Below the pieces are notes generated by a model, which saw only the letters and a list, made by a program, of their open reading frames with translations, was not told the DNA's origin and ran no database searches. From Pseudisothecium myosuroides (lineage: Eukaryota > Streptophyta > Bryopsida > Hypnales > Lembophyllaceae), in the NCBI GenBank assembly GCA_951799445.1, contig OX637290.1:28142987-28206986 (forward strand): a stretch of 64,000 nt of DNA. Direction: 5' to 3'. This document shows, in pieces, positions 12,260 to 26,040 of this stretch; the first letter of the stretch is position 1, and every line of letters starts with the position of its first letter. The translations under genes were made by a program, and so were the position numbers.

Positions 12260-14400
12260 GGCATACATATCGACCTTTGAAAAGGCCTGGGACTGATATT
12301 AACGTTCTAATAGCAATCACCCACTAATAAAGATGTTCATTGTTGGTCCATTGACAAAAGCAATATGTATGTTTGTATTAAAGAACACTTTTATAGCTTA
12401 ATTGATCACTTTATGGACCTCCTACCTTAGTGTTGCTTTGACAGTTTGGTACTTGCTCTAAGTTATTCCCTAATCAATGAAATGCAAATAATAGGAGGTG
12501 CTAAAATTTAATGCTTTATATACATTATTTTAATATTATTTTAATATTTTAAAAACTCCCTAGTATGTGGGGTACAAAGCCTTCAAAGAATCATCATATG
12601 TCAATTTCTATTGAATTGTTAACCCTAAAACACCTACCCAACCAAAAAATGATTGATGAAATGACTTTACAACAAAGAATGTCCTTATTCATCTAAGAAA
12701 TTTAATGATTTTTGGCTCACTACCTTGACAATAGGCCTTGTCCTTCAGTCCTTATAGGGTTTACACAACAAAATTGTCAATTAATTTTTAGTTCTCATAT
12801 TTTTTCCAAGGTGCGATCACTAATGTATTGCTCTTGAGAGACTCAAGTTGAGACGGATAAGCTTAGTCATCATGAAATTGATAGAAGACACTTCAACAAA
12901 TTAACCACTTAATCCCTAATTGCCTAAGCAACCATATATGATGGTTCCAAAAATTTTAGTTTGTTTGTGTGTGGGCAGTTAAATTCCTTTGGCTATTCTA
13001 AAAGAAATTTACATACAATATTAAAGGTTAACTATTGGAAGCTTTAATTTTTCTCCAAAAGAAGTAAATATTTGATTTTTGAGAGGTCCTCAAAGGCATA
13101 GATGTGCCATTAGTGGAAGAGTAGAACTTGGCAATTTTCACTTGATTTCCTAGCCTTAAGCAAAGCTTGCCAATTTCACTTGATTTGAGATCTAAAAAAT
13201 TGTACTCATCCATTTGCTTTGAAAATGGTCCCAATGGAAAGAATAAAGTGTTTTTGTGATTTTTACTGTTGAAAATTTAAACATGCAAATTTGATTTGGA
13301 GTTATTTGAGATTTCTACTTATAAAAAAAATGCATTTTAACAATTGAAAGGTGGATTGTGTAATGAGTTTGATAGCTCTTCATTTGAATTTAAGCAGGTT
13401 TTAGAAAGAGCATTTTAGTGTGCCAACACAATTTCTATTTTTTCATATCAGATGTCTCCAATTCCAAAAAACTCTTATATGCAAATTTCTCAAACATTGT
13501 GGAGAGGGGCAACATACTAAAAATATGATACATACATTTTTTTTGTTATAATCTCACAAGTCATACATAATTTCAAACTCAGAATTGGTACATATACTAA
13601 TAAGCAAGCTCTTTAACCCCAAAAGGACCAAGTGATCATTCAACGTCCCTAAGAAATCTCGCCTAGTTACATATAATGTCAATTTTGGTTGGATGTTCAC
13701 GAAATTTTGATGCAAGGTGTGAATATGTGTCCCCCCAATGTGGATATATATGTATTTTTTTAATTGGGTGCCTGGATCAAAAGTTAAATTGCTTAAAATT
13801 TTTTTGGCAGGTCAGACAACACGTGTAAAACTTTTGAAATTTGGCATGTCTATAACTTAGTGACAAAAATTCTTCTAACTTCAAATGTTATCATCTTTCA
13901 ATCCTTGCAATCAAAGTTTTTGAAATTTTTTCAGTACATTCCCACAATAGTCTATTACAAATTTGTATAGTTAAATTTTGAAAAATATATATTTTTTTTT
14001 TCATTGTTCTTTCTGCCCTAAAAAGAGACATTCTTTTCACATTTTTGCCCAAAATGTGCCCCAATCCGTTAGGAATTAAACATATGTACCGTTAGGTTTT
14101 GAAAAAAAAATTAATAATTTGCTTCATTGGAGATATCCACAAGCCCATGCTCTTTTTTCATAGGAAAAACACACTTGAAAAGGCTTAAAGATATGTTCAC
14201 ACTTAAAGATATGTTCACACTTGATGTTCAAGAGTGTTGTTATAGAGGGTCTTATAAATAAATTTAGACCTACTTATGGATTGGATTCACATTGCAAATA
14301 TCACCCCTACTTAACACCAAGTGCGAACATACCTTTAGGCACTCATTAGCAGCAGCTCCTCCCTTTCAGCTTCATGTTGTGTTATAAGCTTACTGTTCAT
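12260..14400. other. AT-rich intergenic DNA with degraded T-family ends
   Basis: No genes are seen. TTAATCCCTAATTGCC near 12907 and TTTAACCCCAAAAGGACC near 13611 resemble left ends of the TTAA family but have no clear partners. A 19-bp direct repeat of TTAAAGATATGTTCACAC lies at about 14186-14222. Confidence 0.45.
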
Positions 14401-14410
14401 ATAAGCTTTA

Positions 14411-14712
14411 GAGCATTCCCACCAGTACCCTTCCAACTTGACACACTCAGATTTTCCATCTAATTTGGAAGGGCCCTCAACGTCCTTGTCCTTCACCGTT
14501 GCTCACCAAACACGGCCCATAAATAGTCAAAAGACCACGCATCAAGTAGCATAAAGGATAAAGCAACTAAACTTAGGATGAATAATGATTTCAAGGGCCA
14601 ATTCTTGACACGCGAGGATTGAGTGTTCAAGAGAATCTTAGGAAGGGCCTGTAGCACTTTTCATCCAGTTTGAAGAGCGAGGGACCCAGCGCTTGTACTG
14701 GTGGGAATGCTC
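14411..14712. mobile_element. PIF/Harbinger-like MITE (TTA target)
   Basis: The left end is GAGCATTCCCACCAGTAC and the right end is GTACTGGTGGGAATGCTC, an exact 18-bp inverted repeat. TTA is duplicated at 14408-14410 and 14713-14715. TTA/TAA duplications are typical of the PIF/Harbinger (Tourist) group. The 302-bp element contains short open frames but nothing protein-like. Confidence 0.85.
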
Positions 14713-15197
14713 TTACTACTTCATTCCATCAACTTCTTGTCTGTCCTGGCTCTGCCCCTGCCGTCCTGGACTTGAGGCATTATGTTCAATCAGGTCACAG
14801 CCAATGTAACTCACGAGAAGGTGGATGGAAATTTCAGCCTTGGAGTGCCCCCGTCTCCAAACTGTGGACCTGTCTGGTAAGCTCACATTGCCTATAATTT
14901 GGAGCTTGTATGAGTGATGCAAGCGATAAGTGAAATAATTTTCATAAGGGGATTAACCGTTGAACACCAGGCTGGTGACCGTGGAAATCAGCCCTTTGGC
15001 ATCGGATGACATCATCTTCTTTGAAAAACCCAAAATTGTTCACTGGAGGTCAAACTACTATTCATGATCTTCCCTTTCCGTACAAAATTTGGAGGATGAA
15101 CAGTTGCACTTCTGTCCTACATAGGAGATTCTCTTGTCATTCATCGGCCACAAAACGTCCACTTCGGCGTTTGAGGGTTAAGGTAGTCTGCTCTTGA

Positions 15198-17019
15198 CCC
15201 CTAAATGTCCAAGGCCTTTTCTGAGCTTCTTGGAATTTGCTAGAAAATTGAATAAAATGCCAACATTTTGATAAGATGTATCAATTTTTTTTTAAAATTG
15301 TAACTATACAAATTCAAAGTAGACATGTTAGAGATCACATGGGAAAAGAAAAGAAAACTATATCACTTATAGATTGAAATATTATAATGTTTGATCATGA
15401 AGGTGTTAAAATTGTGAAAGTAATTTGAAGTCTTTCAATCCTCTTTTCACATGTCAAATCTAAAAAGTTGGTCACCAAAAAAATATGAGATTAAAGGGCC
15501 TAACATGCATAACTCTAGTCAATTTATGGCTTCTCAAAATCTACTCTACATTTTTTTAACCCCTAAAGGACCATTGTCCGTTCGGGGGACAAATGAAACT
15601 TGGGGCAGGTACCTATGGGCTGAAATTTTCTCCTAATTTTTTGAAACTTTTTGTGAACATGAAGAATTGAGAGAGGTATGTGGCAGAAAAAAAAATTTGA
15701 AATCGGACCTTTGAGCGAGAAATTATGCCATTTCTTGGAATGCGTGGGGACGGGGGGGCAGCAAAAAAAATTTGCAAAATTTTGAATTTTTTTTTAATAT
15801 TTTTTTCTCATAGATTATATTTTTGTCTATCTGGAAAGCTTTGATTCATCTCATTTGGATTCTTTATGAGGAAGTTATGGACATTCTTGTTTTTCGGGCA
15901 CTTAGAGCATCTTCTTGAAAAAAATAACTTGTAGAATGCATTTCGGAATGCAATTTTGGTAATTTTTCAATTTTTTTTTTTTGGAATGGTTTAGTTTACT
16001 TGCTAGAACAATCTCACCATTGGGATTAGTGCATTTTAATTCCATCTAAAATATATGAATATTTTAGATTTTCCTTCTATCTTGTACCTACTTCTACTTA
16101 ACAATTTTTTGAAGAATGATAATTAAGTTTTTTTGAGTTTCTTTTTTTTTCCTAGACTCTCAACTCAATTCTCCACTATAAAGATTTAAAGCTCAAAACG
16201 CTATAGTGCAAAAATTTTAAGTTAAAAATGTTTAAAGTCAAAAAATCTGGTCCCGCAATGTGCTGAAAAACTTGTTTTTTTCACTTTAAACGCAGATATC
16301 TTGCAATTTGTGCGGTCAAAAATTCTGAAATTTTTTCCACACATTAGAGTTATTTGTAAAGTACCCTAAACTGGGGTTTAAACCCGTGAGTTTTGTGAAA
16401 AAGCCGGTTGAGTTAAAAAAGTCGGAATAAAAGTAGGTATGAAACTTAGTTTTCCATCAAAATGGTGCCTAAAAAAGTTTGGTCCCCACTTTTGAGGTTG
16501 TGTGTCATAAGTATCTTACAAAAAAATTTGACACTTCAACTATAGTTGCCTTCTCAATTTCAGAAAAAGTTCTGCCCAAACTAGGGAGGACTTTACGAAT
16601 AACTCTATTCTCATACCAATTAGGTGTAAGATCCTACGGTTAGATGTGAAAAAAAATCAATTAAACTTTTTTTTTACTCTTTGCTATAGAAATGGCAGTT
16701 TTGAGTGTTTTTTGGCAGAAAATAGGCCTTGGAACTTTAGGGGTTAAATGAATTTTTAATGTGATTTTTTCTCCAAGATCTAGTACATTTGAGGCTCATT
16801 TCCAAGAACCCTCAACACTACAAAAGTCAAGATCTTGAATAGAAAAATCCTAATCAATCATTTTCAAAATTGGATTTTTAATGCTAAAACTAGAATTCAA
16901 AAAGAATTTTTCAAAATATAAACTACTAAAATAGAAACTTGGTTAGCTAACTTGGTTAGGTTTTATTTAACTTCAAAGTATTGTCAACACGAGTTTGGGG
17001 TGCCTCAAGCATTTAGAGA
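15198..17019. mobile_element. TTAA-target element T2 (outer), interrupted by T3
   Basis: It starts CCCCTAAATGTCCAAGGCC and ends GCATTTAGAGA, followed by TTAA. Outside the inserted T3 (15560-16743) its sequence parallels T1 and T5. T3 sits in a T-run followed by AAATGAAT, which T1 and T5 carry uninterrupted, so they serve as empty-site references. Confidence 0.8.
15560..16743. mobile_element. TTAA-target element T3, nested inside T2
   Basis: This 1184-bp element has ends CCCCTAAAGGACCATTGT and CTTTAGGGG, with TTAA on both sides (15556-15559, 16744-16747). T5 has a single TTAA at the equivalent place, so TTAA is a true target duplication. The interior is highly similar to T8 (opposite orientation) and to parts of T4 and T7. 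It has no transposase. Confidence 0.9.
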
Positions 17020-17829
17020 TTAAGGTAGTTTGCTCTTAAAGCGACCTTTTGCAAAAACAACAAAAGACAACAAAAAATGGAACAAGACAAACCATACAAT
17101 ATGATTGAGATATAGGTAATGGAAAATGGAGAGCTGGTCAAGGCGGACTTTGAGGTATGTGTTTAACTTTACCATTTTGTTTTTTTCCTTCCTTTAAAAT
17201 CATTGGTTAATTAGAAACTAGATGCTCAAATTAGACCTTTAAAAATCTACTAAAACAAAACCACAAGAGTAATATTCTAATTTGGATGTATGGTTTAGTA
17301 GAAAATGTTGGATGAAGTTTTATAGGATGAATTGTAAATAAAATGTTGTCCATTTGTAACTTTTTTTAGAAAAGTCCAATAATAGAGTGTCTTATCATTT
17401 TGGAAAGTGCATTTAATGATCCACAATTTAAGCTAAGTAAAAGTTTGAGGGGAGCAACTTTGATTTGGAGGACCAGAGTTTTGGCTTAGATTGGCCTAAA
17501 ATTAAAAACTCTAACTTTTGCAAGTTTTCCAAGTTTTAGTTGAAATTTTGAACACTTAGCGCTTATTGTTAGGAATTGCTTGTCCATATCTTAGAAGGTC
17601 AATTAGACAAAGTTTAGACACCCAGTCCTTAGGATCTAGAGCTAACAATATTGAATTTGGTTGTGCCAACTTTATCTTGAAAGTAAAGATAAAACTCTCA
17701 TAGACACTTGTTTCAAGGATACCACTTATAGACTTTTGCCTCCCCTATTTGCAATTTTTTTGAGGTCCAACGCTCTCAATAGTAGTAGTAGGAAAAATTT
17801 GAGTCACAACAATGTTTGGAAATGAAACA

Positions 17830-17968
17830 AATGACAAATTTCATTAAAATGGCGCCATTCCGGAACTTTGGCACTTTTACAATTCAGATTGCCTAGTCTA
17901 AAATCTATACCTATCCTAGATGGTCAAAAATGCACGCGGAATACCACCACATTAACAAAATTTCCCAT
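17830..17968. mobile_element. Small MITE A1 (3-bp ACA duplication)
   Basis: It starts AATGACAAATTTCATTAAAA and ends GGAATACCACC...AATTTCCCAT. ACA lies on both sides (17827-17829, 17969-17971). It matches A2, nested in M2 at 37631-37941, which is also flanked by ACA. Confidence 0.7.
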
Positions 17969-17971
17969 ACA

Positions 17972-20900
17972 TTCACATACGCAATCTTGACTGTTATATG
18001 TTGCATTGGCCAGATGTAGAGGACAATGAGAATGAGAGTTCTGAACCCAACAATTTGAAACTAATGCACTTAAAGTCCTTGGAACATTTCATCTCTAGGG
18101 TACCAAATGGTATAATTCTAGCCACGTCCCTTTTGTTGAGAGCCTAATTCATGGTCTTGGCGAAGGTCATTGATCACTTGATGATGTAGCATACTCAAGC
18201 CCCTCTTGGCTCTTGCGTTGCTGTGGTGTAGCTCGACGATGGTTCTTTGCGATGATGTAGCACTTGTTCTTGGAATCACAAGAGCAGTCTACCACAAAAG
18301 AATGCGAGAGGATGGAAAAAGAAATTGCAAAAAAGAAACCAATCTAGCTCTTGGAAAAGAAGGCATTAAGAAAACCTCACATGGAAGGAAGAGTGTGGGT
18401 CCATCAAGTTGAGGATTGTGCAGACAAGGCTATTCCAAGAGCTTGCAAAGCAAACATAGATTGAGCCTAGTGAGTGGGGATTATTGCACGGTAATGAAAG
18501 GCTATCGTTAGTCCAAGATGACCCTAAACTACCGGCCGATGGTGGTGAAGTACCCAAACCAAATGGCGTGGTTGGGGGTTCGATACTTGGCGGTGACAAG
18601 TTCTTTACCTTGTGTGAAATTAGCCTCTCTTCCTGACAGAAGACCCCTTGCAAGAACACGTTTGTTTCAAAAAAGAAAAAAGCTACTGTTTTAAAAAAAA
18701 ATTTAACGGGAAAATAAAATCATTGGAGGCTTGAGGCTGCAGACTGAAGCGTGTAAGTTAGGCTGCAATTGCTGTTGGAGAAACATGGAGGTCATGGAGC
18801 ACGTTGAAGCTCTTGGCACTCCAAGGACTGCCCTTTTGTACCAGCTAGTTGGCCTTGGATGATAAAGGAGTACGTTCCTCTCTTCTCTTACTCTAGATTT
18901 CAATCAGATACGTTTGCCCAGCTGTGGCCCTGCTGCTCAATGCAGTACACTCAGGCTCCATCAAGCCTGCACGCTGCTGCTTTGACAATTCAGTGTAACC
19001 TGACGAACGTCCTGTCCATTTTCCTCATGAAGATAAGTTAGACTTTGCATTCACCCTCGTGACAACAGTGGCATGCAAGTCTCCAAAAATTAGAGTCTCA
19101 AACTCTCAATCACCCCAAGTCTCAAAAACTAGCAGCCATCCAAGTCTCAAAATGTGATCAACGCAAGTGACTCAGTCAAATGCAGAATTGATTCCAAGTA
19201 AGATAACTACTAATAGACTTTGCACCGTTTTGTGAAATACTCAATATGACTCATCAAGTTAGAGAATTGAATCAAATAGTAATAATTTAACTTAGAGACT
19301 TAGCACTGTTGCGTGAAACGCCCAAATGACTCAACAAAGACGTATACGTAGTTTTGTCTCGATAAAATAGACTGGGGGACTTGGCTGACTGTGCTTGGAG
19401 AATATCCTTTGAATGTCCTTCAAGGATGTGAAAGCCAGACTTGGAAGGAAGGAAGGACATGTAAGTTGAGTGAAGGAGCGTATCAATTGACAATGCTGAT
19501 TGAGAAATCTTCCCAACTTGCCGTTCTTTCCAGATCATGTGCTCATAATGTCAATTTCGTTATGCTGGTGATTTTCAACTCCTCAAAGCTCTTAAGCCCA
19601 ACGAGAGCCAACATAATGGGTGAATTATGAATGTTTTCAAGAGCTAAAAAAAGGTGTGCATCGAAGTACGTTGAAAAAATATTTTCTGTCTAGTTTTCAA
19701 TGTTACAATTAGAGTGGTAACTTGGTGCCCCATGATTATTGTGCAAGGTTTAGAATGAGTAGGGATGGAAAACTTGCATAAATGAAGATATGATGTCTAT
19801 ACTCTACTCATGCTATAATTTATTTTGTCCAAAAATGCTCAAAATCTACATCCACCTGCTTACCAGGGATTCTTAGGGGTGGAGGGGTGGAAATTTAGAT
19901 TTCCAGATGCCAGCCTGGAAAAGTGCTAATGTCGTGAAATTTTCACCAATGTAACGAAACAGTAACCTTTTTTTTAACTTTTCAATTTTCGAAGGTGATG
20001 GTGTAAGAAACTAAATTCATTGACGTTTAAGAGATAGCTTCAAATTGCAAATGACGACCCAGTAGATAACGAATCCTCCATGTTCAGTCCTCCAAATGAT
20101 TGAGGGTGAAATCCTTACACCAAAGTCTCAAAAACTAGAACATATCTATTGTGAGGTTACCAAAGTCCGTCTGATCTAGATTCTACGCGAATGCCAAGAG
20201 GCAATCTATCCAAGAATGCCAGCTCGTGCACTTGAAACTGATTGTCTGTTCATTGGCAATTTGGCATGTGTGGAAATGCTCATCAGGACATATAATTATT
20301 CAAAGACTTACTCGACTTAGCCGTTACTCAAGCAAGGACTCCTCATGGTACACATTACACAATCTAAGCTTACATCAATAGGACGATCAAGGTTTTATCT
20401 CATATCGAGACTCTGAGAACTCACCCTTCTCCACTCCACTGTGCACGACAACCAAATAAAAAAAGATTAAAAAACGTGACTCATCACAAGTTGGTAGTTT
20501 TTGGTCTGCCTACAGTCGTCTGTGTTGCGTGATAATTTATCCTGTTTCTTCTTTCAGGGTTAAGCCACTGTTACGGGAGTTCAGTTTCTTGCAATGGAAG
20601 CCTTCATTCGCTTTCAAGAAAAAATAGAAAGGTTGTGCACAAATAGAATCTGGATTCTACTTCACGGGTGTTAAGGGCAGATTTTTAATTAACTTCATTC
20701 ATTCTGACGGAAGAGGAGGAGGCCTTGCATTGGGAAACGCTACCCTAAGGAAGTTTGAGTAGCCATCTTACTCGAAAAGCGAGTCAGTGCTACACGGAAA
20801 GAGACTCTTGTGATGTAGCCGCTTGTTTTGCAAAGAATGCAAACTTTCGCATAGATATGAAATTTTAATTCTCAGACAAAATTTAGTATGCTTTAGGGAG

Positions 20901-23720
20901 CCTTTTGGGAGCCTTCATATATCATCATCAATTAATTTAACTATTCTGGCCCGTCAAAAATTGAGACTCAAGTGTCTGAAAGCTAGGATAAGAAAAGATT
21001 TACGTTTCAGGCCATGCGTCCTGAAAATGCCAAAATCTTGGAATACAGTCTTGAAAATTGACTATGCAAATGCAAACACAACCGCACACAACCACGATTC
21101 AGTGCTTGATTCATGGACAATATTGCACTGAGAGCTCTTTGTCAACAGGATTAATCACATGGGCAGTCGGATCTAGCCATTGCTTTCGAAGTCGATTTCA
21201 GAAATTTGTGAAATGTCTGGATGGATCACCAAAGAAGATCAATCCCAAACATAGGTGGACAAAGAAAGAAAGGAGCTTTAGGAATCTTCCATTGACGAAG
21301 TGCAAAGCAAACATCAATTTATAGCCACTTGGCCATGTATGATCGTAAGCACTATTTATCTGATAGCAATCTGGGTAGTGGATGTTTTTCATTTTTCTCA
21401 CCCATCTAGACTGCTACACTGTACGTTTCCGGCAAGATTTGATGCAGAAAGATACTTTGATTTCATGTTTACTTGAGTTTCAATGCATAAAATCTATCTG
21501 AAATTGATCGAAATGGCATATCCTGTAAGTGCTGGATATTCTTGACTTGAAGTGTCTTGCACGATGCTCCCAAAACCTGACAGCGAGTTCTGTGTCGGAG
21601 ATAGCGGAGGATTACGTGAACTCGGATTTTATCAGACACTCCTCCACATTCAGTTGGAGGAAAAAAAGAAGCATTCATCCCATGTCCAACAAGAAGGTGG
21701 ATTGCAGTGACAGGGGCGAGGTTTCTTAAACCATGACTGACACCTCCAATCTGCTCTTATCATAGTTTTCGATCTCTGGCTAATTGAAAGTGCTAGTTTT
21801 GAAAACTCTATGAACTTAAAAAGTAACAACTGGATTGTCACAATTTTGGCCCTACAAAAGACGCCATTTTCACAAAGATGACTTTGCGTGAGGTGATCTG
21901 GTGTTCCCTAACAGGGTTCAATAACTCAATAACTCAAAGAAATTTTGAGTAGACTTTCGCAAAATGTGCAAATCAAAACTAACTAATACTTCATCTCTTG
22001 CAACATTTACAACAACACTCACGTTGCATTATCCTGCAATTGTTGCAATGCGCATCAAGAAAGCCTAATTTCATAGTTTAGTAAGAACGAATGAACGAAA
22101 ATTAGCTCGGAACGAGAACGTGCCGAATAAAATCATGACACTCTTTGTGTTTAATAAATGAGATTAGAGGTGTTGACTCTGCTACGAAGCATTAATATTG
22201 TAAGTATTAGTTTGATATAGAATGCCTTGTCGTGGGCTTAGGTAGAAAATACTATTTGAGTCCGTTCAAGCTTTTTAACATATGTCGTTTGTGATTCTTG
22301 GGAGATTCCTAGAGTTGTGAAGATATCGTTTTTGAGTACAAGAATCAAATTATTTGAGAAACACCACTTGCTGATTAATAAATAAATGCAACAAATAGGT
22401 GAATTGCTGTTGGTAACAGGGCTTGGGGTATAGGAGACGGATCAAGTGCCTAAAATTTATAGCACCTTCCTTCAGATTCAAAGGGCATCAACTTCCACTG
22501 TCTCAGTGAATTTCGGCGCTCTGAGACACATTTCGTCTTTTACTGGCAGAGAGATTGTATGTCTGTGATAAAAGCTACTACTGAGAGTCAAAATTGGACA
22601 AACTTTCGAGGGTGTGTATCACATGGACAATGGACTGTGATGAACCTCAATGCGGGTTCTTTCGTCTTTTACTCTTTGAAGCATTATGATTCTGTCTTAG
22701 TTTTCAGAAGTAATTTGAATTTCTGAGAAAAAAAACAATATTCTATTTTTTGGCCAGCACCCTGTGATTTCAACACAATTCGTCAATGTCTTGAGTTCTG
22801 CTCTTTCCATTTGTTTATACGTCAAAATGGTATGGTCTCTCAAGATTATGTACAAAGGATCCAGAATTGATCATGCTTCAAAGACGAAAAATTGTTAGAA
22901 GCTGGACCAGTTTTGCACTCTGAGAAAAATTGTGGCTATGGCTGTGACTGTTGTTACCGTTGCGCAAGACATCATGCTTCAAGTTACATCCTTATTCGGC
23001 CGATTGATCAAAGCCTGCTCTTGGAAAGCTCTTGAAAGTAGTTGATGTGGAAATTAAAAATCAGACTGCTTCACTAGTTCAAAATTTCCCACTTCCTGTG
23101 ATGTGCTTGGAAACATCAGACCAGTTTATTGCCGAAATGCTGGTCCTTATCTGCCGCTTCCTGCGGTTTAATATTTGTGGAGAAACTGAGCTTCAAGAGT
23201 AGTACTAATTGTGCAATTCTGCTCAATTGTGCAATCCTCACCCAGAGTTGCAATTCTCACTCAGGTTGATTTCCAGTGCAAGGGTAAAGTAGTCACACCG
23301 TAGACCGTCCCCCATGGAACGTCTTCCTCTTCTTCGGGATGGAAACTGAACTAGCAGAAAACTCAAAATGGAGATTAGTAAAAGTAGCAGCAACAATGTT
23401 GAATGGATTCATTTATGATAATGTGTAGGTGGTGAGTTTGTAAGGGGTCAATTTCTGGTAAACTTTCTTTGAAAGAACCTTACAAACGATGTTGTGGCAT
23501 GTCCACAAATTCCACGACTTGTTCGTTGTTTCGATGGACCCATTTATTATCATAAATGATCGCCAACTCTACATTCACTGTTTAAATCGCCCTTAACTTT
23601 ACATTGATATCGTCCTTCAAATACTCACCATGACTTGGATATCACGATCGTCTGTTTTTCATCCAAAAGTGGGTGTGGTTACTTGACCAGACCTTCACAC
23701 CTCTGGCAAATGAATAGTCA
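17972..23720. other. Intergenic DNA, slightly richer in GC, no recognised gene
   Basis: Several frames of 60-100 codons are open on either strand (for example 18366-18659 minus and 20823-21131 plus). None shows a domain, conserved motif or convincing splice context. This is also the longest stretch in which I see no clear inverted-repeat element, so it may hold diverged older repeats or an unrecognised transcript. Confidence 0.4.
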
Positions 23721-23724
23721 CAAT

Positions 23725-24102
23725 CACTACAAGAAAATGCACCATGAATCAACAAAATAATGTGAGTTTGGACCATTTGATTCAGGCATAAGAGCATCCT
23801 CAATTCAAGTGGTAATTTGACCCTCCAAATTTATTTCTAATGACTGGTATGTACTTAGAACTTGAAGTTTCTATCATTGGAAGCAGTTCCAAAAGCACTT
23901 TGAATAGGCATAAGAAAACACACATTTAGACACTGGACAATGAATATAAATTTGTTTCAAAAGCTAGCTAAAATACAAAAACTATAGAGGTTTTGACAAA
24001 TCAAGGTTAAAAACTAACATTCAGATTTCAATTCATTATATTTGAATGAAGGGGCCAAACCCATGTAATTTTGTTGATTCACAGTTCTTTTTCTTGTAAA
24101 GT
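23725..24102. mobile_element. CACTA-like MITE C1
   Basis: The left end is CACTACAAGAAAATGCACC, the classic plant CACTA (En/Spm) terminus. The right end reads TTGATTCACAG...TTTTTCTTGTA, its imperfect inverse. Shared subterminal GAATCAACAAAAT confirms the pairing. The exact right boundary and 3-bp duplication (AAT?) are uncertain by a base or two. It is non-coding. Confidence 0.8.
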
Positions 24103-24483
24103 AATTGCACCTAAAATTGAACAAATAAACAATTCAACATAGTTCCCGTTATTAAATTGAATTTTTTTTTTGTGGGATCTTATTGGTAGTCACAAGGGGA
24201 TTCTAGAGTCTCTTAGAATGCATTTTTTGAACACTGCATCAATAAAGTACAAATTTTTTAAGTGTTGAAAATAGGTGTTTCTAAAACCGACAATAGACAC
24301 TCATTAATAGTGGGAGAATATTTTAGGCAAGAATCTAAAGTAGTTGGTTTTAGAAAGCGGTTGAAGTTATCTTAGTGTAATTAATTCGTTAGGTTTGGAT
24401 TTTGCAAGTGACTCTGCTTCATTACATCTTTCAAAGTTTAGTGATTATGAAGTTCTAGAGGTTGTGGTCAACTAATAAATTAA

Positions 24484-26040
24484 TCCCTAAGTCCCATTGT
24501 CTCCTCGCGGGACAAAATGGATTTTGGATAGGTCTCAATATTGTGATTTTTTGGAACTTTTTGTGAAGATAGAAAAGTACATTAGATTTTTGAAAATATA
24601 ATTTTTATTTCAATTAGTGCCTGGAAGCAAAAGCTATGGCAAAAGAAGCCTAAATTTTAATTTAGTGGTTAAAAAAAAAGCCACATTAACCCCTAAAGGC
24701 CCAAGGCCATTTTTCTGCCAAAAAACACTCAAAACTGCCATTTCTATAGCAAGGAGTAAAAATGTTTGAAAAATAATTTTTTTGTACATCTAACCGTAGG
24801 ATCTTACACCTAACTAGTATGAGAATGTGTGGAAAAAATTTCAGAATTTTTGACCGCTCAGATTGCAAGATATCCGCGTTTAAAGTGGAAAAAGAAAGTA
24901 TTTCAGCACATTGCGGGACTAGATTTTTTGACTTTGAACATTTCTCACTTAAAACTTTTTCACTATAGAGTTTGGAGCTTCAGCTGTTTATAGTGGAGAA
25001 TTGAGTTGAGAGTCTAGGAAAAAAAATATATTGAAAAAAACTTAATTATCATTCCTAAAAAAATATTCAGTAGAAGTAGGTATGAAATAGAAGGAAAATC
25101 TAAAATACTAATATATTTTAGATGGAATTAAAATACACTAATCCCAATGGTGAGATTGTTCTAGCAAGTAAACTAAACCATGAGAATTTACTTTTTTTGA
25201 AAAACTGCAAAAATAGCATTTAGAAATGAATCCTACAAGTTGTTTTTTTCAAGAAGATGCTCTAACCGCCCGAAAAACAAGAATGTCCATAACTTTCTCA
25301 TAACAAACCCAAATGAAATGAATCAAAGCTTTTTAGATAGACAAAAATATAATCTATGAGAAAAAAAATATTTAAAAAAAAAAAATCAAATTTTTGCCAA
25401 ATTTTTTTTGCTGCCCAGACTGCCCAGTTACGAAAAAAAGTAACATATTTGGCCATAACTTTTGACTCCTATTTCCAAATGGCCTGAAATTTAGTGCATA
25501 TGAAAGATATTCCTCGCGTCCACCTTCTATTAAAATTTCAGCTTAAAATATTAAAATCTCTGGTCACACGTACCTGCCCAAAATTTCTATACAACCAAAA
25601 AAGGCATGCCGGTCCTTTAGGGGTTAAATTCAAATTCAAATTTAATTTTTTTAGTTTCTTTTCTTATAGATTGTATTTTTATGGACATGGAAAGCTTTGA
25701 TTCTTTCCAATTGGATTTGTTATGTGAACATTGAGGACAATCTTGTTTTTTTGACAATTAGAGCATCTTTTTGAAAAAATAACTTGTTGGATTCATTTTT
25801 TAACTCAATTTTCACAATTTATCAATAATAAATGTTTCAAAAGGTTGAAATCTCTTGCTAAAATAATCTCACCATTGAAATTAATGTGTTTAAATTCCAT
25901 CTTAGAGCTATTAACAATTTAATTTTTCCTTCAATCTTGAACTTGCTTCTATTTAACAATTTTTTAATGTACAAAATTTAAGTGTTTTTTACTTTTAAAA
26001 ACATTCCTAGATCCTATGGTTAGATGTGCAAAAAAAATCA
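24484..26040. mobile_element. Truncated TTAA-target element (outer to T4)
   Basis: It starts TCCCTAAGTCCCATTGTC after TTAA. After T4 is removed, its interior follows T3, including the GGAAAGCTTTGATT block and GATCCTATGGTTAGATGTG near 26010. Similarity then stops and no matching right end follows directly. A CACTTAGGGG/TTAA end at 27043-27056 could be its displaced terminus. Confidence 0.6.
24690..25623. mobile_element. TTAA-target element T4 (nested)
   Basis: This 934-bp element starts CCCCTAAAGGCCCAAGGCC and ends GGTCCTTTAGGGG, with TTAA at 24686-24689 and 25624-25627. Its interior runs in the same orientation as T8. It is non-coding. Confidence 0.85.

Noticed and set aside
15557..15568. 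AACCCCTAAA words resembling plant telomere repeat or telo-box
   Set aside because: The word occurs singly at the ends of inverted-repeat elements and never in tandem arrays, so it is a transposon terminus, not interstitial telomere DNA.
18366..18659. 97-codon minus-strand frame, Ser/Pro-rich
   Set aside because: There is no domain, no splice partners and no homologous motif, so it is not supportable as a gene.
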